The notes: generated from the sequence alone by a model not told the origin. Positions 8,253 to 15,123 are shown, counted from the first letter of the stretch. The stretch is 15,123 nucleotides of DNA from Bacteroidales bacterium UBA3868 (GCA_002392325.1 DGGS01000053.1:1-15123), one strand, 5' to 3'. A program made the numbers and translations.

Positions 8253-8271
8253 GGAACACAGGTCGTGTTCC
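8253..8271 (+). promoter_or_regulatory. Possible expression-platform hairpin of the B12 riboswitch
   Basis: GGAACAC (8253-8259) and GTGTTCC (8265-8271) form a perfect 7-bp stem with a 5-base loop between the aptamer and the start codon at 8325. No T run follows (AAAACTTTT comes next), so it is not a standard intrinsic terminator. It could be the regulatory P13-type hairpin that makes a kissing loop with L5, or it could act on translation. Confidence 0.45.
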
Positions 8272-8324
8272 AAAACTTTTCCCAAAGCAATGGCACATTT
8301 TGTAAAACTAAAAACTTTCAAAAA

Positions 8325-9755
8325 ATGAAAAAGATTTTGTGTTTATTGCTTCTATCCATTTTCGCCTTAGGACTTCGAGCCCAACATGGAGATTTGCCGG
8401 ACGACTCCACCATTCCCGCCACGGATGTGGCTTATTGGGTGGGCAACGGCGACAGACTGGCGGTTGTGGCCGTAAACTGGGCCACACCGGACACCTGTTT
8501 GGCGTGGGGCGTGCACTTCGACAGCGATAGCGCCCTGGTGGCCGACCTGTTGCACACCATCGCCATCTATGACGACCGCTTCAGTTTCAGCGGTTTCAAC
8601 GGCATGATTGACAGCATCAATTTCCATGAGGGGAACCTCCATCTCCAGCTCACTGGAAACTGGTGGATGTACAACATCAACGGTTCCGGCGCGCAATGGG
8701 GGTACAACACACAACGCGTTGGTGACGGCGACTTCGTGAAATTCGGCGACGAGAGTTGTGGCGAAAGCGACACCAACTTCAACTACGCATGGACAACTCC
8801 CGTGATGCCCGTGGCACTTCCCGACCAGACCACACTGGAGTTTGATGACTCCGTGGGCACTGTGGGATGCCAAGCCATTTATTTTGACGACCCGGCTATC
8901 ATCGGGTGGGCTACGGATTGCTACATCACCCGCGGACTGAAACGGATCTCGAACGAATCGCTGGGATACGCCGATTACGGCAGCGACAACGACGGCGTCG
9001 GTCCCAGCAGCGAATCCACCACCGACGGCGTGGTCAGTTTGGGCGATGCGGGCACAGCCGTGCTGACCTTTGACCAACCTATCAGCAACGGTGAGGGTTA
9101 CGACTTCGCCGTTTTCGAGAATTCCCTGAACAGCACATTTCTGGAACAGGCGTTTGTGGAGGTTAGTTCAGATGGCGAGCATTACTACCGTTTCCCCTCT
9201 GTATCCAACACCCAGGCCAACACCCAAGTGACCAATGGCGGTGCTATCAATCCACGGAAAATCCACAATCTGGCAGGCAAATACCTTGTGGGCTGGGGCA
9301 CTCCGTTTGATTTGGAAGAACTGGCAGGTTACAGCAATCTGGATATCAACAACATCACGCATGTGCGCATCGTGGATGTGGTGGGTTGCATTGACCCGCA
9401 ATATGGTTCCATTGACAAGAACGGCCATATTATCAACGACCCCTACCCCACCCCCTGGGGCAGCAGCGGATTTGATCTCTCCGGCGTGGCCATCATGAAC
9501 GGTTGGATGCCCAACAGTATCGAGGATGAAACTTTCGCCAACACGCTGGTCGCCTATCCTAACCCGTGCCACAGCATTTTAAATATCAACAATTTACAGC
9601 CAAATACGACCATTGAGGTTTACAATGTGTTTGGCCAATTGATGGCAAGCGAGATCTGCCACGACAGCCAAATCCAACTCAATGTTCAATCCTACCCTGC
9701 AGGCATTTACTTTGTAAAAGCCGGAGGCTCTTGCACCAAAATCATCAAAAAATAG
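8325..9755 (+). CDS. B12-regulated secreted protein with T9SS type A sorting domain
   Basis: The product has 476 residues. It begins with a Sec signal peptide (residues 1-20, MKKILCLLLLSIFALGLRAQ). Residues about 30-165 form a domain with YWVGNGDRLAVVAVNW, LAWGVHF and WWMYNINGSGAQWGY, which I recognise only loosely. Residues about 180-400 hold a second domain with GYADYG, DGVVSLGDAGTAVLTFDQP, GYDFAVFEN and FVEVSSDGEHYYRFP. Residues about 408-476 are a T9SS type A sorting domain (VAYPNPCHSILNI, VYNVFGQL, PAGIYFVK), so the protein should cross the outer membrane by T9SS and be anchored or released. The 165-nt leader riboswitch implies expression under B12 limitation. From memory, related surface proteins occur in Bacteroidota B12-uptake loci; a role in B12 capture is inferred. 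The frame is open from 8160, but the ATG at 8325 gives the signal peptide and leaves the riboswitch untranslated. Confidence 0.9.
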   Translation: MKKILCLLLLSIFALGLRAQHGDLPDDSTIPATDVAYWVGNGDRLAVVAVNWATPDTCLAWGVHFDSDSALVADLLHTIAIYDDRFSFSGFNGMIDSINFHEGNLHLQLTGNWWMYNINGSGAQWGYNTQRVGDGDFVKFGDESCGESDTNFNYAWTTPVMPVALPDQTTLEFDDSVGTVGCQAIYFDDPAIIGWATDCYITRGLKRISNESLGYADYGSDNDGVGPSSESTTDGVVSLGDAGTAVLTFDQPISNGEGYDFAVFENSLNSTFLEQAFVEVSSDGEHYYRFPSVSNTQANTQVTNGGAINPRKIHNLAGKYLVGWGTPFDLEELAGYSNLDINNITHVRIVDVVGCIDPQYGSIDKNGHIINDPYPTPWGSSGFDLSGVAIMNGWMPNSIEDETFANTLVAYPNPCHSILNINNLQPNTTIEVYNVFGQLMASEICHDSQIQLNVQSYPAGIYFVKAGGSCTKIIKK

Positions 9756-9764
9756 CGTTTTTGT

Positions 9765-9772
9765 TATTTTTG
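9765..9772 (+). promoter_or_regulatory. -7 box upstream of broken OM barrel gene and msrC
   Basis: TATTTTTG matches TAnnTTTG, 18 bases before the ATG at 9791 and just after the TAG of the preceding gene. It would give a very short leader. No -33 TTTG at consensus spacing is seen. Confidence 0.5.
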
Positions 9773-9790
9773 CAGCCATAAACAGGAATA

Positions 9791-10393
9791 ATGAAAAAAA
9801 TCGCAACGGTTCTCTCCACTCTTCTCATTCTCACCATAACCTTCACGGGGTTTGCGCAGGAAAAGCGCCGTGTATTCCAAGGATTTGACGGCGGCATGAT
9901 GATACATGCCGGGTATCTCCAGGGGCATATTCCATCCATACAATACCAAGCCAAAGGCGCCACTTTCGGACTTGGGGGTGTGGCGCGCGCGCACCTCGGC
10001 AAGCATTGGATGATTGGTGGCGAAGGATATGTGTCAACCTTACGGCAGATGAAGAACGGCAGTTACATCAAATATGGCTGGGGCGGATTCCTGGGCGAGT
10101 TCTAGTGGCCATTCAAGTATGTGATGCCTTACATCGGAGTCACGGTTGGCGGAGGCGCGTGCACCACCCTGCTGATGTTTGATGGCGACAGGACGGACTG
10201 GCAACCGGAGCACAACGCCGTGTTCCACAAACAGCCATTCATGGCCATCGACCCGTTCATCGGCTGCGACTTCATCATCACCAAATCCGTTCATCTGACT
10301 TTGAAGGCCGACTGTCTAAACAGCATCTCGAACGGGAACCTGCTCATGCCGATAGGACCCCGATTTTATTTTGGATGTATTTTTTACCATTAG
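9791..10393 (+). pseudogene. Outer-membrane beta-barrel protein gene interrupted by in-frame TAG
   Basis: The frame opens with a signal peptide (MKKIATVLSTLLILTITFTG, then FAQ) and glycine/aromatic alternating strands typical of small OM barrels. At codon 105 (10103-10105) it meets TAG, then continues in the same frame for 95 more codons (WPFKYVMPYIGVTVGGG onward) to a TAG at 10391-10393. It ends PRFYFGCIFYH, like a C-terminal barrel strand. Joined, the product would be about 200 residues, a normal size for a PorT- or Omp-like barrel. The downstream half lacks its own signal peptide. TAG could arise from CAG or from TAC/TAT by one change. A base-call error cannot be excluded, nor can suppression. 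The gene is followed 3 nt later by msrC. Confidence 0.8.
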
Positions 10394-10396
10394 AAT

Positions 10397-10840
10397 ATGA
10401 ACGATAAAGAACAAAAATACGACTTGCTGCTCCGTCAGGTGCAGTCTTTGGCGGAAGGCGAAACAGATGACATCGCGCTGATGGCCAATATGGCGGCAGC
10501 CATTCACGACACCTTCCACTTCTGGTGGACAGGATTTTACAGAGTAATCGGCAACGAGCTGGTATTAGGTCCGTTCCAAGGACCGCTGGCGTGCACGCGC
10601 ATCGCTTACGGGCGCGGTGTGTGCGGAACCGCCTGGCAGGAGCAACGCACGCTGGTGGTTCCCGATGTGCACCAGTTCAAGGGCCACATCGCCTGCAGCA
10701 GCGCTTCCAACAGCGAAATTGTGGTGCCTGTGTTCCGCAATGACCATATCATCGGCGTGCTCGATATTGACAGCGAGCATTACAACACCTTCGACGAAGT
10801 GGACCAACTCTGGCTGGAGCGGATAGTGAAGTGCTTTTAG
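10397..10840 (+). CDS. msrC: Free methionine-R-sulfoxide reductase (fRMsr, GAF domain)
   Basis: This 147-residue single GAF-domain protein reduces free L-methionine-(R)-sulfoxide, using thioredoxin-type reductant, and is cytosolic. The family hallmark GPFQGPLACTRIAYGRGVCG (58-77) and HIACSSASNSEIVVPV (97-112) are present. Cysteines at 66, 76 and 100 keep the same spacing (10 and 24) as the Cys84/Cys94/Cys118 set of the E. coli enzyme, so it should be active. The substrate-binding acidic region DIDSEHYNTFDEVD (123-136) is intact. It starts 3 nt after the stop of the broken barrel gene and would be co-transcribed with it, so the internal TAG there could reduce its translation. Length is at the short end of normal for the family. 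Confidence 0.95.
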   Translation: MNDKEQKYDLLLRQVQSLAEGETDDIALMANMAAAIHDTFHFWWTGFYRVIGNELVLGPFQGPLACTRIAYGRGVCGTAWQEQRTLVVPDVHQFKGHIACSSASNSEIVVPVFRNDHIIGVLDIDSEHYNTFDEVDQLWLERIVKCF

Positions 10841-10863
10841 GGGGATGTTGGGGAGACGGGAGA

Positions 10864-11652
10864 TCACCAACCGCATATTTCCCTTCGCACTATTTTGGAA
10901 AGCATCCGGGTTCTACAGCGTTCGGGGACTATGGCCGACAGGAATTGGCTCAAGGGATTGATGACAATCTTGCGTTTCCCTCGAAGTGTTTGACGCACAC
11001 ACTTTTGCGCAATATTCTCAGTGGATTTCAAAGTAAACTTGCCGAAGAAACCCTGTTTCAAAATACGTTGTGTCACATCCGGATTGGTAGCCATGGCACC
11101 GGGTGAAGCCACACTTACCGACACAGAGGTTTTCTTCAACTCCTCGCGTAACCCCAAGGAGAACGCAAGCACAAAACTCTTGCTGGCAGGATACACCGTC
11201 TTGAAACCGGCGGGCGTAAATGCCGCCATACTACCTACATTCAATATGTAACTCTTGGGCTGACGTTTCAGATTGGGCAACAGTTCATGTGTCAGCAGTG
11301 TGGTGCAACGCACATTCAAATTGATAATATTCTCCAAATAAGAGATATCGGCGTCTTCAAAGCGTTTAGTCCCCCCCACCCCAGCATTGTTTATCAGCAT
11401 AAACACCTCAAACTGACAATTAATGGCTTCTGCCATAGCGAGCACATTCTTCTTTTTTGTCAAATCGGTGATATAGCATTCAGACGGTACATGATAGGTA
11501 GTCACAATCTCATCGCACACTGCACGCACACGCTCGTTAGTACCCACCAGAATGGTGGGAATGTTACGGCGCGCGAGTTCCAAGGCTATGGACTTGCCCA
11601 AACCGCGGCTCGCGCCCGTCACTAAGGCATATTGTCGGGCATTGCTATTCAT
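10864..11652 (-). CDS. Short-chain dehydrogenase/reductase (SDR family)
   Basis: This 262-residue classical SDR has the nucleotide-binding TGASRGLG at 12-19, NNAG at 88-91, structural Asn113, catalytic Ser141 and the YPASK pair Tyr154/Lys158, with SPGAMATN at 183-190. It should catalyse NAD(P)-linked oxidation or reduction of a carbonyl or alcohol; the substrate cannot be read from sequence. I chose the ATG at 11650-11652 because it gives a proper Rossmann N-terminus; the open frame runs on to 11874 inside the neighbouring gene. It overlaps the upstream GNAT-like gene by 8 nt, so the two are probably coupled and function together. It converges on msrC with only 23 bases between stops and no obvious terminator. 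Confidence 0.9.
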   Translation of the reverse strand: MNSNARQYALVTGASRGLGKSIALELARRNIPTILVGTNERVRAVCDEIVTTYHVPSECYITDLTKKKNVLAMAEAINCQFEVFMLINNAGVGGTKRFEDADISYLENIINLNVRCTTLLTHELLPNLKRQPKSYILNVGSMAAFTPAGFKTVYPASKSFVLAFSLGLREELKKTSVSVSVASPGAMATNPDVTQRILKQGFFGKFTLKSTENIAQKCVRQTLRGKRKIVINPLSQFLSAIVPERCRTRMLSKIVRREICGW

Positions 11653-12757
11653 TGGAAAGAGTTTTCTTATAACATCTTCTTCTGGCGGCCAACTCGGCGC
11701 CGTATTTCGGCCAGATGCGTGCCGCTGTATTGTTCTCAAGCTGCTGCGAAGAGAAGGCATACTTATAGCCATTTCGCAGAAACGCCTCATGCAACTGCTG
11801 ATGATAAATAGCATGGATGCCACTGCTGTGATATTCTGGAAGCACTCCAGTGAGGTACATATCCACATACTCATTGTGCTTCAACGCTCTGAGAATATGA
11901 ATCCAACCCAACGGGAACAAATGGCCATTGGCTTTCCGGTAGGCCTCGCTCAACGAAGGCAGGCAGAACGCGAAGCCCACCAACTTACCGTTCTCATCCT
12001 CAAGCATTGAGGATAGTTGGACATTGGCCACCTGAAAATTCTCGTCCACTGCCCATTCAATCTCCTCTTCTGTTAGCGGAATGAAATTGTACAAATCCGC
12101 ATAACTGCGGTTAAGGGCATGGAAAAACTCCTTGCCGGATATTTTCAACTCCTCTTTTCGTTTGAAATGTCGCAAATGGACATGATATTTTTCCGTCATC
12201 ATGGCCGATAGTTTCTTGATTCGCTCCGGAACTTCTCTCACTGGCACTTTATATTGGATATAATCCACTTCTTTTTCAAAACCCAGATTTTCGACCAATT
12301 TGGGATAGTAGTCGTAATTATAATCGGCACAAATGGAGGGCATAAATTCAAATCCGTCCACCAGCATAGCCTGTTTTTCCATATTGGAGTAACGCGACGG
12401 CCCTGAGATCTCGATCATTCCATGCTGCCTGCCCCACTGTTCCACGGTATCAAACAACGCCTTAGCCACCTCCGCATCATCGATGGCGTCGAACCAGCCA
12501 AAGCGCACCCGCCGCTGACCCTTCACCTCGTTGCATTTCCGGTTAATCACGCCTCCAATGCGACCCACAATCTTGCCATCGCGATAAGCAAGCCAGAATT
12601 TGGCATCGCAAAAGGCCAAAGCCGGATGTTTCGTCATGATTTTGACCTCTCCTTTTTCCAAGGAAGGCACAAAATAGGGACAACCTTTATACAGTTGTTT
12701 CGGAAAGCGTACAAAGTCCCGAATATCCCGCTTGGTCAACACCTCTTTTATTACCAT
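11645..12757 (-). CDS. GNAT-fold acyltransferase-like protein (YghO-type)
   Basis: This 370-residue protein opens with IKEVLTKRDIRDFVRFPKQL and carries KHPALAFCDAKFWLAYRDGK (43-62) followed by IVGRIGGVINR. Those are typical of the long YghO-like family annotated as GNAT N-acyltransferases. A second acyl-CoA-binding-like stretch is VDMYLTGVLPEYHSSGI (298-314), near the C-terminal QQLENNTAARIWPKYGAE. The family is roughly 370-390 residues long, so this copy is full length. The ATG at 12755-12757 is preceded by a TAnnTTTG box at 12775-12782. It is the first gene of a two-gene operon with the SDR. From memory, bacterial ceramide synthases belong to this kind of GNAT-like family, so a sphingolipid N-acyl transfer role is possible, but nothing here fixes the substrate. 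Confidence 0.75.
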   Translation of the reverse strand: MVIKEVLTKRDIRDFVRFPKQLYKGCPYFVPSLEKGEVKIMTKHPALAFCDAKFWLAYRDGKIVGRIGGVINRKCNEVKGQRRVRFGWFDAIDDAEVAKALFDTVEQWGRQHGMIEISGPSRYSNMEKQAMLVDGFEFMPSICADYNYDYYPKLVENLGFEKEVDYIQYKVPVREVPERIKKLSAMMTEKYHVHLRHFKRKEELKISGKEFFHALNRSYADLYNFIPLTEEEIEWAVDENFQVANVQLSSMLEDENGKLVGFAFCLPSLSEAYRKANGHLFPLGWIHILRALKHNEYVDMYLTGVLPEYHSSGIHAIYHQQLHEAFLRNGYKYAFSSQQLENNTAARIWPKYGAELAARRRCYKKTLSNE

Positions 12758-12774
12758 ATTCTAGAATTAAAGTG

Positions 12775-12782
12775 CAAATATA
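12775..12782 (-). promoter_or_regulatory. -7 box for the GNAT/SDR operon
   Basis: On the minus strand this reads TATATTTG (TAnnTTTG), 17 bases upstream of the GNAT-like ATG. A TTTG exists further upstream (12811-12814), but the 28-base spacing is longer than the usual 19-21. Confidence 0.55.
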
Positions 12783-12811
12783 CATTTTTTGTGTATTATT
12801 TACACACATTC

Positions 12812-12846
12812 AAAAAAAAGAGGAGAACATTAACATTCTCCTCTTT
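12812..12846 (-). terminator. Rho-independent terminator of the lipoprotein/OmpA operon
   Basis: A perfect 11-bp stem (12817-12827 with 12836-12846, AAAGAGGAGAA/TTCTCCTCTTT) has an 8-base loop. On the minus strand it is followed by eight T (12812-12819, partly within the stem). It lies 21 bases beyond the OmpA-family stop and separates that operon from the next minus-strand promoter. Confidence 0.88.
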
Positions 12847-12867
12847 AATATTTTGATGATAAACCCT

Positions 12868-14094
12868 TTACATTTGAATATCCACTTCCACCCTACGGTT
12901 TTTGGCTCTACCCTCTTCCGTTTCATTCGTGTCAATCGGATATTTACTTCCAAATCCTTTGATTTTCATGCTGTTTTCTGGAATACCTTTCTTGACAAAA
13001 TAATTGTACACGGATAGTGCACGATCCTCTGAAAGTTTTTGGTTGTATTCATCGGAACCTATATTGTCGGTATGACCATTGATTTGCAATTTCATGTTCG
13101 GGAACATCTGGAACAGCTCGACAAACTTATCCAATTGCGCTTCCGATTCCTTTTTCAGAACCGCCGAAGCAAATTCAAACTTCATATCGAACATACAGAC
13201 TCGTTTGTCGTTAATAGGCATATTCAGGGTGATGAACGCCTTCATTTCTTCTATCGAGTAACAATCTTTGGTCTGATATTCAATCACATTGTCAGAGTTG
13301 GGTTCCTCTTTCACCGTATCCTGAACAGGTGTCGGAGCGGGTTCTGCTACAGGTTCCTCCTTCACCTTAGGAGCATGTTCCTTTTGCGGAATAACCCATG
13401 CGACGGTTACTGCCACCTCAAAGCCACCGTTCTTACGCGTTCCGTTCACATCATACATCGGCAGATTGATGGCATTCGCCACATTATCAAGTTCCATCTG
13501 ACTGAATGTGTTGCACAAACCCAGATTATATCCGAACTCGCCGCCAACATAGAGAGTGTATTTTCCGACAGGGATCGGTGCCTTCACACCAGCCCCGAAG
13601 AACAAACTGAAGTCCACTGGGCGGAAATTGGCCTTGGACAATTTGGTCGTATAATCACGAATAAAGTTTGCGTAATAAGAATGCCCGCCTAACGCAAAAT
13701 TCACATTGGGAGCGAACATCACATAGGGTTGTATCATCTTATCCCTCAAAAAAGTGTAGGTAATGGGAATGCGAATATCAAAATAATAGGCACGGAGTTT
13801 GTAGTTGATATCCTGCCAAGTGAGCCGCACACCACGAGGGGAATACAGCACATCCGCACGAACCGCCAATCCTTTCCAAAGATAATCATACTCCGCGAAA
13901 AGACCAATTTGCTCGCGCACCCCATAATGATGCTTGTAAATATCCACATCATGAGATGAATAGCGCATATTAAAGATGTCGATACCCGCACGGGCACCCA
14001 CCACAAAATGATTGTCAGAGGACAAATCCTGAGCCGACACACGCACTCCGAAAGCGACTACGGCCATTATAACAATAAACAGTATCTTTTTCAT
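12868..14094 (-). CDS. OmpA-family outer membrane protein (N-terminal barrel, C-terminal peptidoglycan-binding domain)
   Basis: The product has 408 residues. A signal peptide (1 to about 22, ending VSAQ) is followed by an OM beta-barrel (about 28-235: FVVGARAGIDIFNMRY, GLFAEYDYLWKGLAVRADVLY and similar). Next is a Pro/Glu-rich linker (about 237-268), then an OmpA domain (about 296-408). The OmpA domain carries INGHTDNIGSDEYNQKLSEDRA (338-359, with Asp343 and Arg358) and GRAKNRRVEV (395-404), the residues that bind diaminopimelate in peptidoglycan. It tethers the outer membrane to the cell wall. It is the second gene of an operon 9 nt after an unknown lipoprotein and has its own terminator. 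Only the linker and domain order make it a typical Bacteroidota version; the barrel ligand, if any, is unknown. Confidence 0.93.
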   Translation of the reverse strand: MKKILFIVIMAVVAFGVRVSAQDLSSDNHFVVGARAGIDIFNMRYSSHDVDIYKHHYGVREQIGLFAEYDYLWKGLAVRADVLYSPRGVRLTWQDINYKLRAYYFDIRIPITYTFLRDKMIQPYVMFAPNVNFALGGHSYYANFIRDYTTKLSKANFRPVDFSLFFGAGVKAPIPVGKYTLYVGGEFGYNLGLCNTFSQMELDNVANAINLPMYDVNGTRKNGGFEVAVTVAWVIPQKEHAPKVKEEPVAEPAPTPVQDTVKEEPNSDNVIEYQTKDCYSIEEMKAFITLNMPINDKRVCMFDMKFEFASAVLKKESEAQLDKFVELFQMFPNMKLQINGHTDNIGSDEYNQKLSEDRALSVYNYFVKKGIPENSMKIKGFGSKYPIDTNETEEGRAKNRRVEVDIQM

Positions 14095-14103
14095 AGGGCA
14101 CGA

Positions 14104-14787
14104 TTATTTAAGGGCAGGTTTTTTATCAATACATGTTGGCAAATTCGCATCATCCTTGGAATATGACTTCACCCAGTTGTAATTCTCGGAAAAACCGTTA
14201 CCATCTTCAACTACACGAAACACATTAACATCCATCAAAAGGTCTGTCGGATCGTACTTTTCCAACATAATGAATCCATTCCTGTAATTCTCAATTCCGT
14301 GCTCGGTCCAGGTGCCAGAAACAATCTTCGAAATCTTGCAATAGGCAAGGGTATCGCCATTGTCATCAAATCTAATTTCGTCCTCAATAAAGTACGCTGT
14401 AAAATTATTATCCCGCCCGACAACATAGACTTCGGGGGCATCCGCCGTTGACAGACTTTGACGATGTCTATACTTGCATATACCACTTGGAGTTTGATCA
14501 TAGAATTGAATGTACATATCGGCAAACTGGTAACCCGGATCAAAATTGCCATCGGATGTAAATACCAAGACATCCGGACTAACAAGATACTCACCTGTAA
14601 TGTTGGGAGGTGTAATCCCCTCATAAATAGGTATATACTGTTCAAACTGTTCGCGAATTTCCGCTGGAATAACGCCATCTGGAATTTTGCCGAACGGGAG
14701 CGCAATGGTGTCTATTCCTTCGCGCAAGCAGCTGGTTAGACAAACCGCTGCAAACAAGATCAAAAGAAGTAGTGGTCTTTTCTTCAT
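14104..14787 (-). CDS. Lipoprotein of unknown function
   Basis: This 227-residue protein has a lipoprotein signal peptide: MKKRPLLLLILFAAVCLTSC, lipobox LTSC with Cys20 as the lipidated residue. The mature part contains NITGEYLVSPDVLVFTSDG (63-81) and many aromatic beta-strand-like segments (FADMYIQFYDQ, FTAYFIEDEIRF), which suggest a beta-rich, lipocalin-like fold, but I recognise no named family. It lies 9 nt upstream of the OmpA-family gene with no promoter between them, so the two are co-transcribed and may act together at the outer membrane. Two TAnnTTTG boxes lie upstream. Confidence 0.85.
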   Translation of the reverse strand: MKKRPLLLLILFAAVCLTSCLREGIDTIALPFGKIPDGVIPAEIREQFEQYIPIYEGITPPNITGEYLVSPDVLVFTSDGNFDPGYQFADMYIQFYDQTPSGICKYRHRQSLSTADAPEVYVVGRDNNFTAYFIEDEIRFDDNGDTLAYCKISKIVSGTWTEHGIENYRNGFIMLEKYDPTDLLMDVNVFRVVEDGNGFSENYNWVKSYSKDDANLPTCIDKKPALK

Positions 14788-14822
14788 ATGGATTAAAATT
14801 AAATTAATGTATAAGTTTGTTG

Positions 14823-14839
14823 CAAAAATAACAAAAATA
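14823..14839 (-). promoter_or_regulatory. Tandem -7 boxes upstream of the lipoprotein/OmpA operon
   Basis: TATTTTTG occurs twice on the minus strand (14823-14830 and 14832-14839), each matching TAnnTTTG, 36-45 bases before the lipoprotein ATG. The region is AT-rich and no -33 element at proper spacing is clear, so only one of the two may be used. Confidence 0.5.
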
Positions 14840-14865
14840 ACAACAAACCAAGACCTTCTACAATA

Positions 14866-15123
14866 TTATCTTAATTTATTGTTTTCAAAGCTGTTGCGCA
14901 CATAACCAAAAAATCCGGCCACGCCCATCACATTTACGATCCAAGCGGCCCAGAAGGCCCAATGATAGCCGAAATGCTCCGCGATGATGCCGCCCACCAA
15001 AATTCCCAGACCCATGCCCACATCCCAACTGATGAGCACGGAGGAATTGGCGGTGCCGCGCTGGGTGTGCGGTGCCAGATCAATAAACATGTTCTGATAG
15101 GCGGGCCACATGTGACCGTTGCC
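14866..15123 (-). CDS. MFS transporter, C-terminal part (cut by window end)
   Basis: Only the last 85 residues are visible; the frame continues past the window edge (GNGHMWPAYQNM). It shows a loop followed by two hydrophobic helices: SVLISWDVGMGLGILVGGII and HWAFWAAWIVNVMGVAGFFG. The run TQRGTANSSVLISWDVGMGLG resembles transmembrane helices 10-11 of drug-type major facilitator transporters, with a short basic C-terminus. The substrate cannot be inferred. Its stop codon is 78 bases from the next gene, on the same strand. Confidence 0.75.
   Translation of the reverse strand, partial: GNGHMWPAYQNMFIDLAPHTQRGTANSSVLISWDVGMGLGILVGGIIAEHFGYHWAFWAAWIVNVMGVAGFFGYVRNSFENNKLR

Noticed and set aside
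8253..8280. Intrinsic terminator in the riboswitch leader
   Set aside because: The 7-bp hairpin is followed by AAAACTTTT rather than a T run, so only a general regulatory hairpin is annotated.
7981..8298. N-terminal extension of the flippase reading frame to 8298
   Set aside because: The 106 extra residues cover the promoter region and the antisense of the riboswitch and have no membrane-protein character; the ATG at 7978-7980 fits the family start.
8160..8324. Upstream extension of the B12-regulated CDS to 8160
   Set aside because: It would place the start inside the riboswitch and bury the signal peptide; the ATG at 8325 begins a clean Sec signal.
10103..10105. TAG as a recoded sense codon
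   Set aside because: Three genes here end with TAG as a normal stop, including the one directly upstream and msrC; no recoding element such as a following hairpin was evident.
10822..10905. Possible shared terminator between msrC and the SDR gene
   Set aside because: The only complementarity I found (ATAGTG...CACTAT) has a bulge and a very long loop and no T run.
11653..11874. Longer start for the SDR at 11874
   Set aside because: The extra 74 residues lie in another frame of the GNAT-like gene and precede a proper Rossmann N-terminus at 11652.

Overview
The window looks like a chromosomal segment of a Bacteroidota bacterium, probably Bacteroidales-like and possibly uncultured. The signs are a type IX secretion (T9SS) C-terminal sorting domain, FISUMP (TIGR02145-type) domains, a barrel-plus-OmpA cell-envelope protein, no strong Shine-Dalgarno sequences, and several upstream regions carrying the TAnnTTTG -7 box typical of the phylum. 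All assignments were made by reading the sequence; no database was searched.

Layout. (1) 3-4874 (+): the C-terminal 1623 residues of a giant surface fibre or adhesin-like protein. It has a stalk of near-identical 24-residue repeats and tail-fibre-like motifs, a short coiled coil, three FISUMP domains and about five Fn3-like linkers, and it ends in a clear terminator. (2) 4990-5129: a nested palindromic intergenic repeat between two convergent transcription units. (3) 8010 back to 5132 (-): a two-gene operon for a polysaccharide-type flippase and an asparagine-synthase-like protein that lacks the glutaminase cysteine. (4) 8038-9755 (+): a promoter, a complete cobalamin riboswitch with a visible closing stem, and a secreted T9SS-sorted protein. 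(5) 9765-10840 (+): an outer-membrane barrel gene broken by an in-frame TAG, followed 3 nt later by free methionine-R-sulfoxide reductase (msrC). (6) 12782 back to 10864 (-): a GNAT-like protein and a short-chain dehydrogenase that overlap by 8 nt. (7) 14839 back to 12812 (-): a lipoprotein and an OmpA-family protein in one operon with its own terminator. (8) 14866-15123 (-): the C-terminus of an MFS transporter that runs off the window.

How the parts relate. Most of the window encodes envelope or surface functions: a fibre, a glycan flippase with its modification enzyme, a B12-regulated surface protein, an OM barrel, and OmpA with a lipoprotein. The flippase operon and the B12-regulated gene are divergent, with -7 boxes only about 20 bp apart, so their promoters must interfere sterically. 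The most noteworthy points are the riboswitch placed on a T9SS surface protein rather than on a classical B12 gene, the AsnB homologue without a nucleophile paired with a flippase, the internal amber codon ahead of msrC, the identical 72-bp duplication in the stalk, and the overlapping GNAT/SDR pair, which could be lipid-biosynthetic. I did not find a wholly new multi-gene system that the sequence alone can support.
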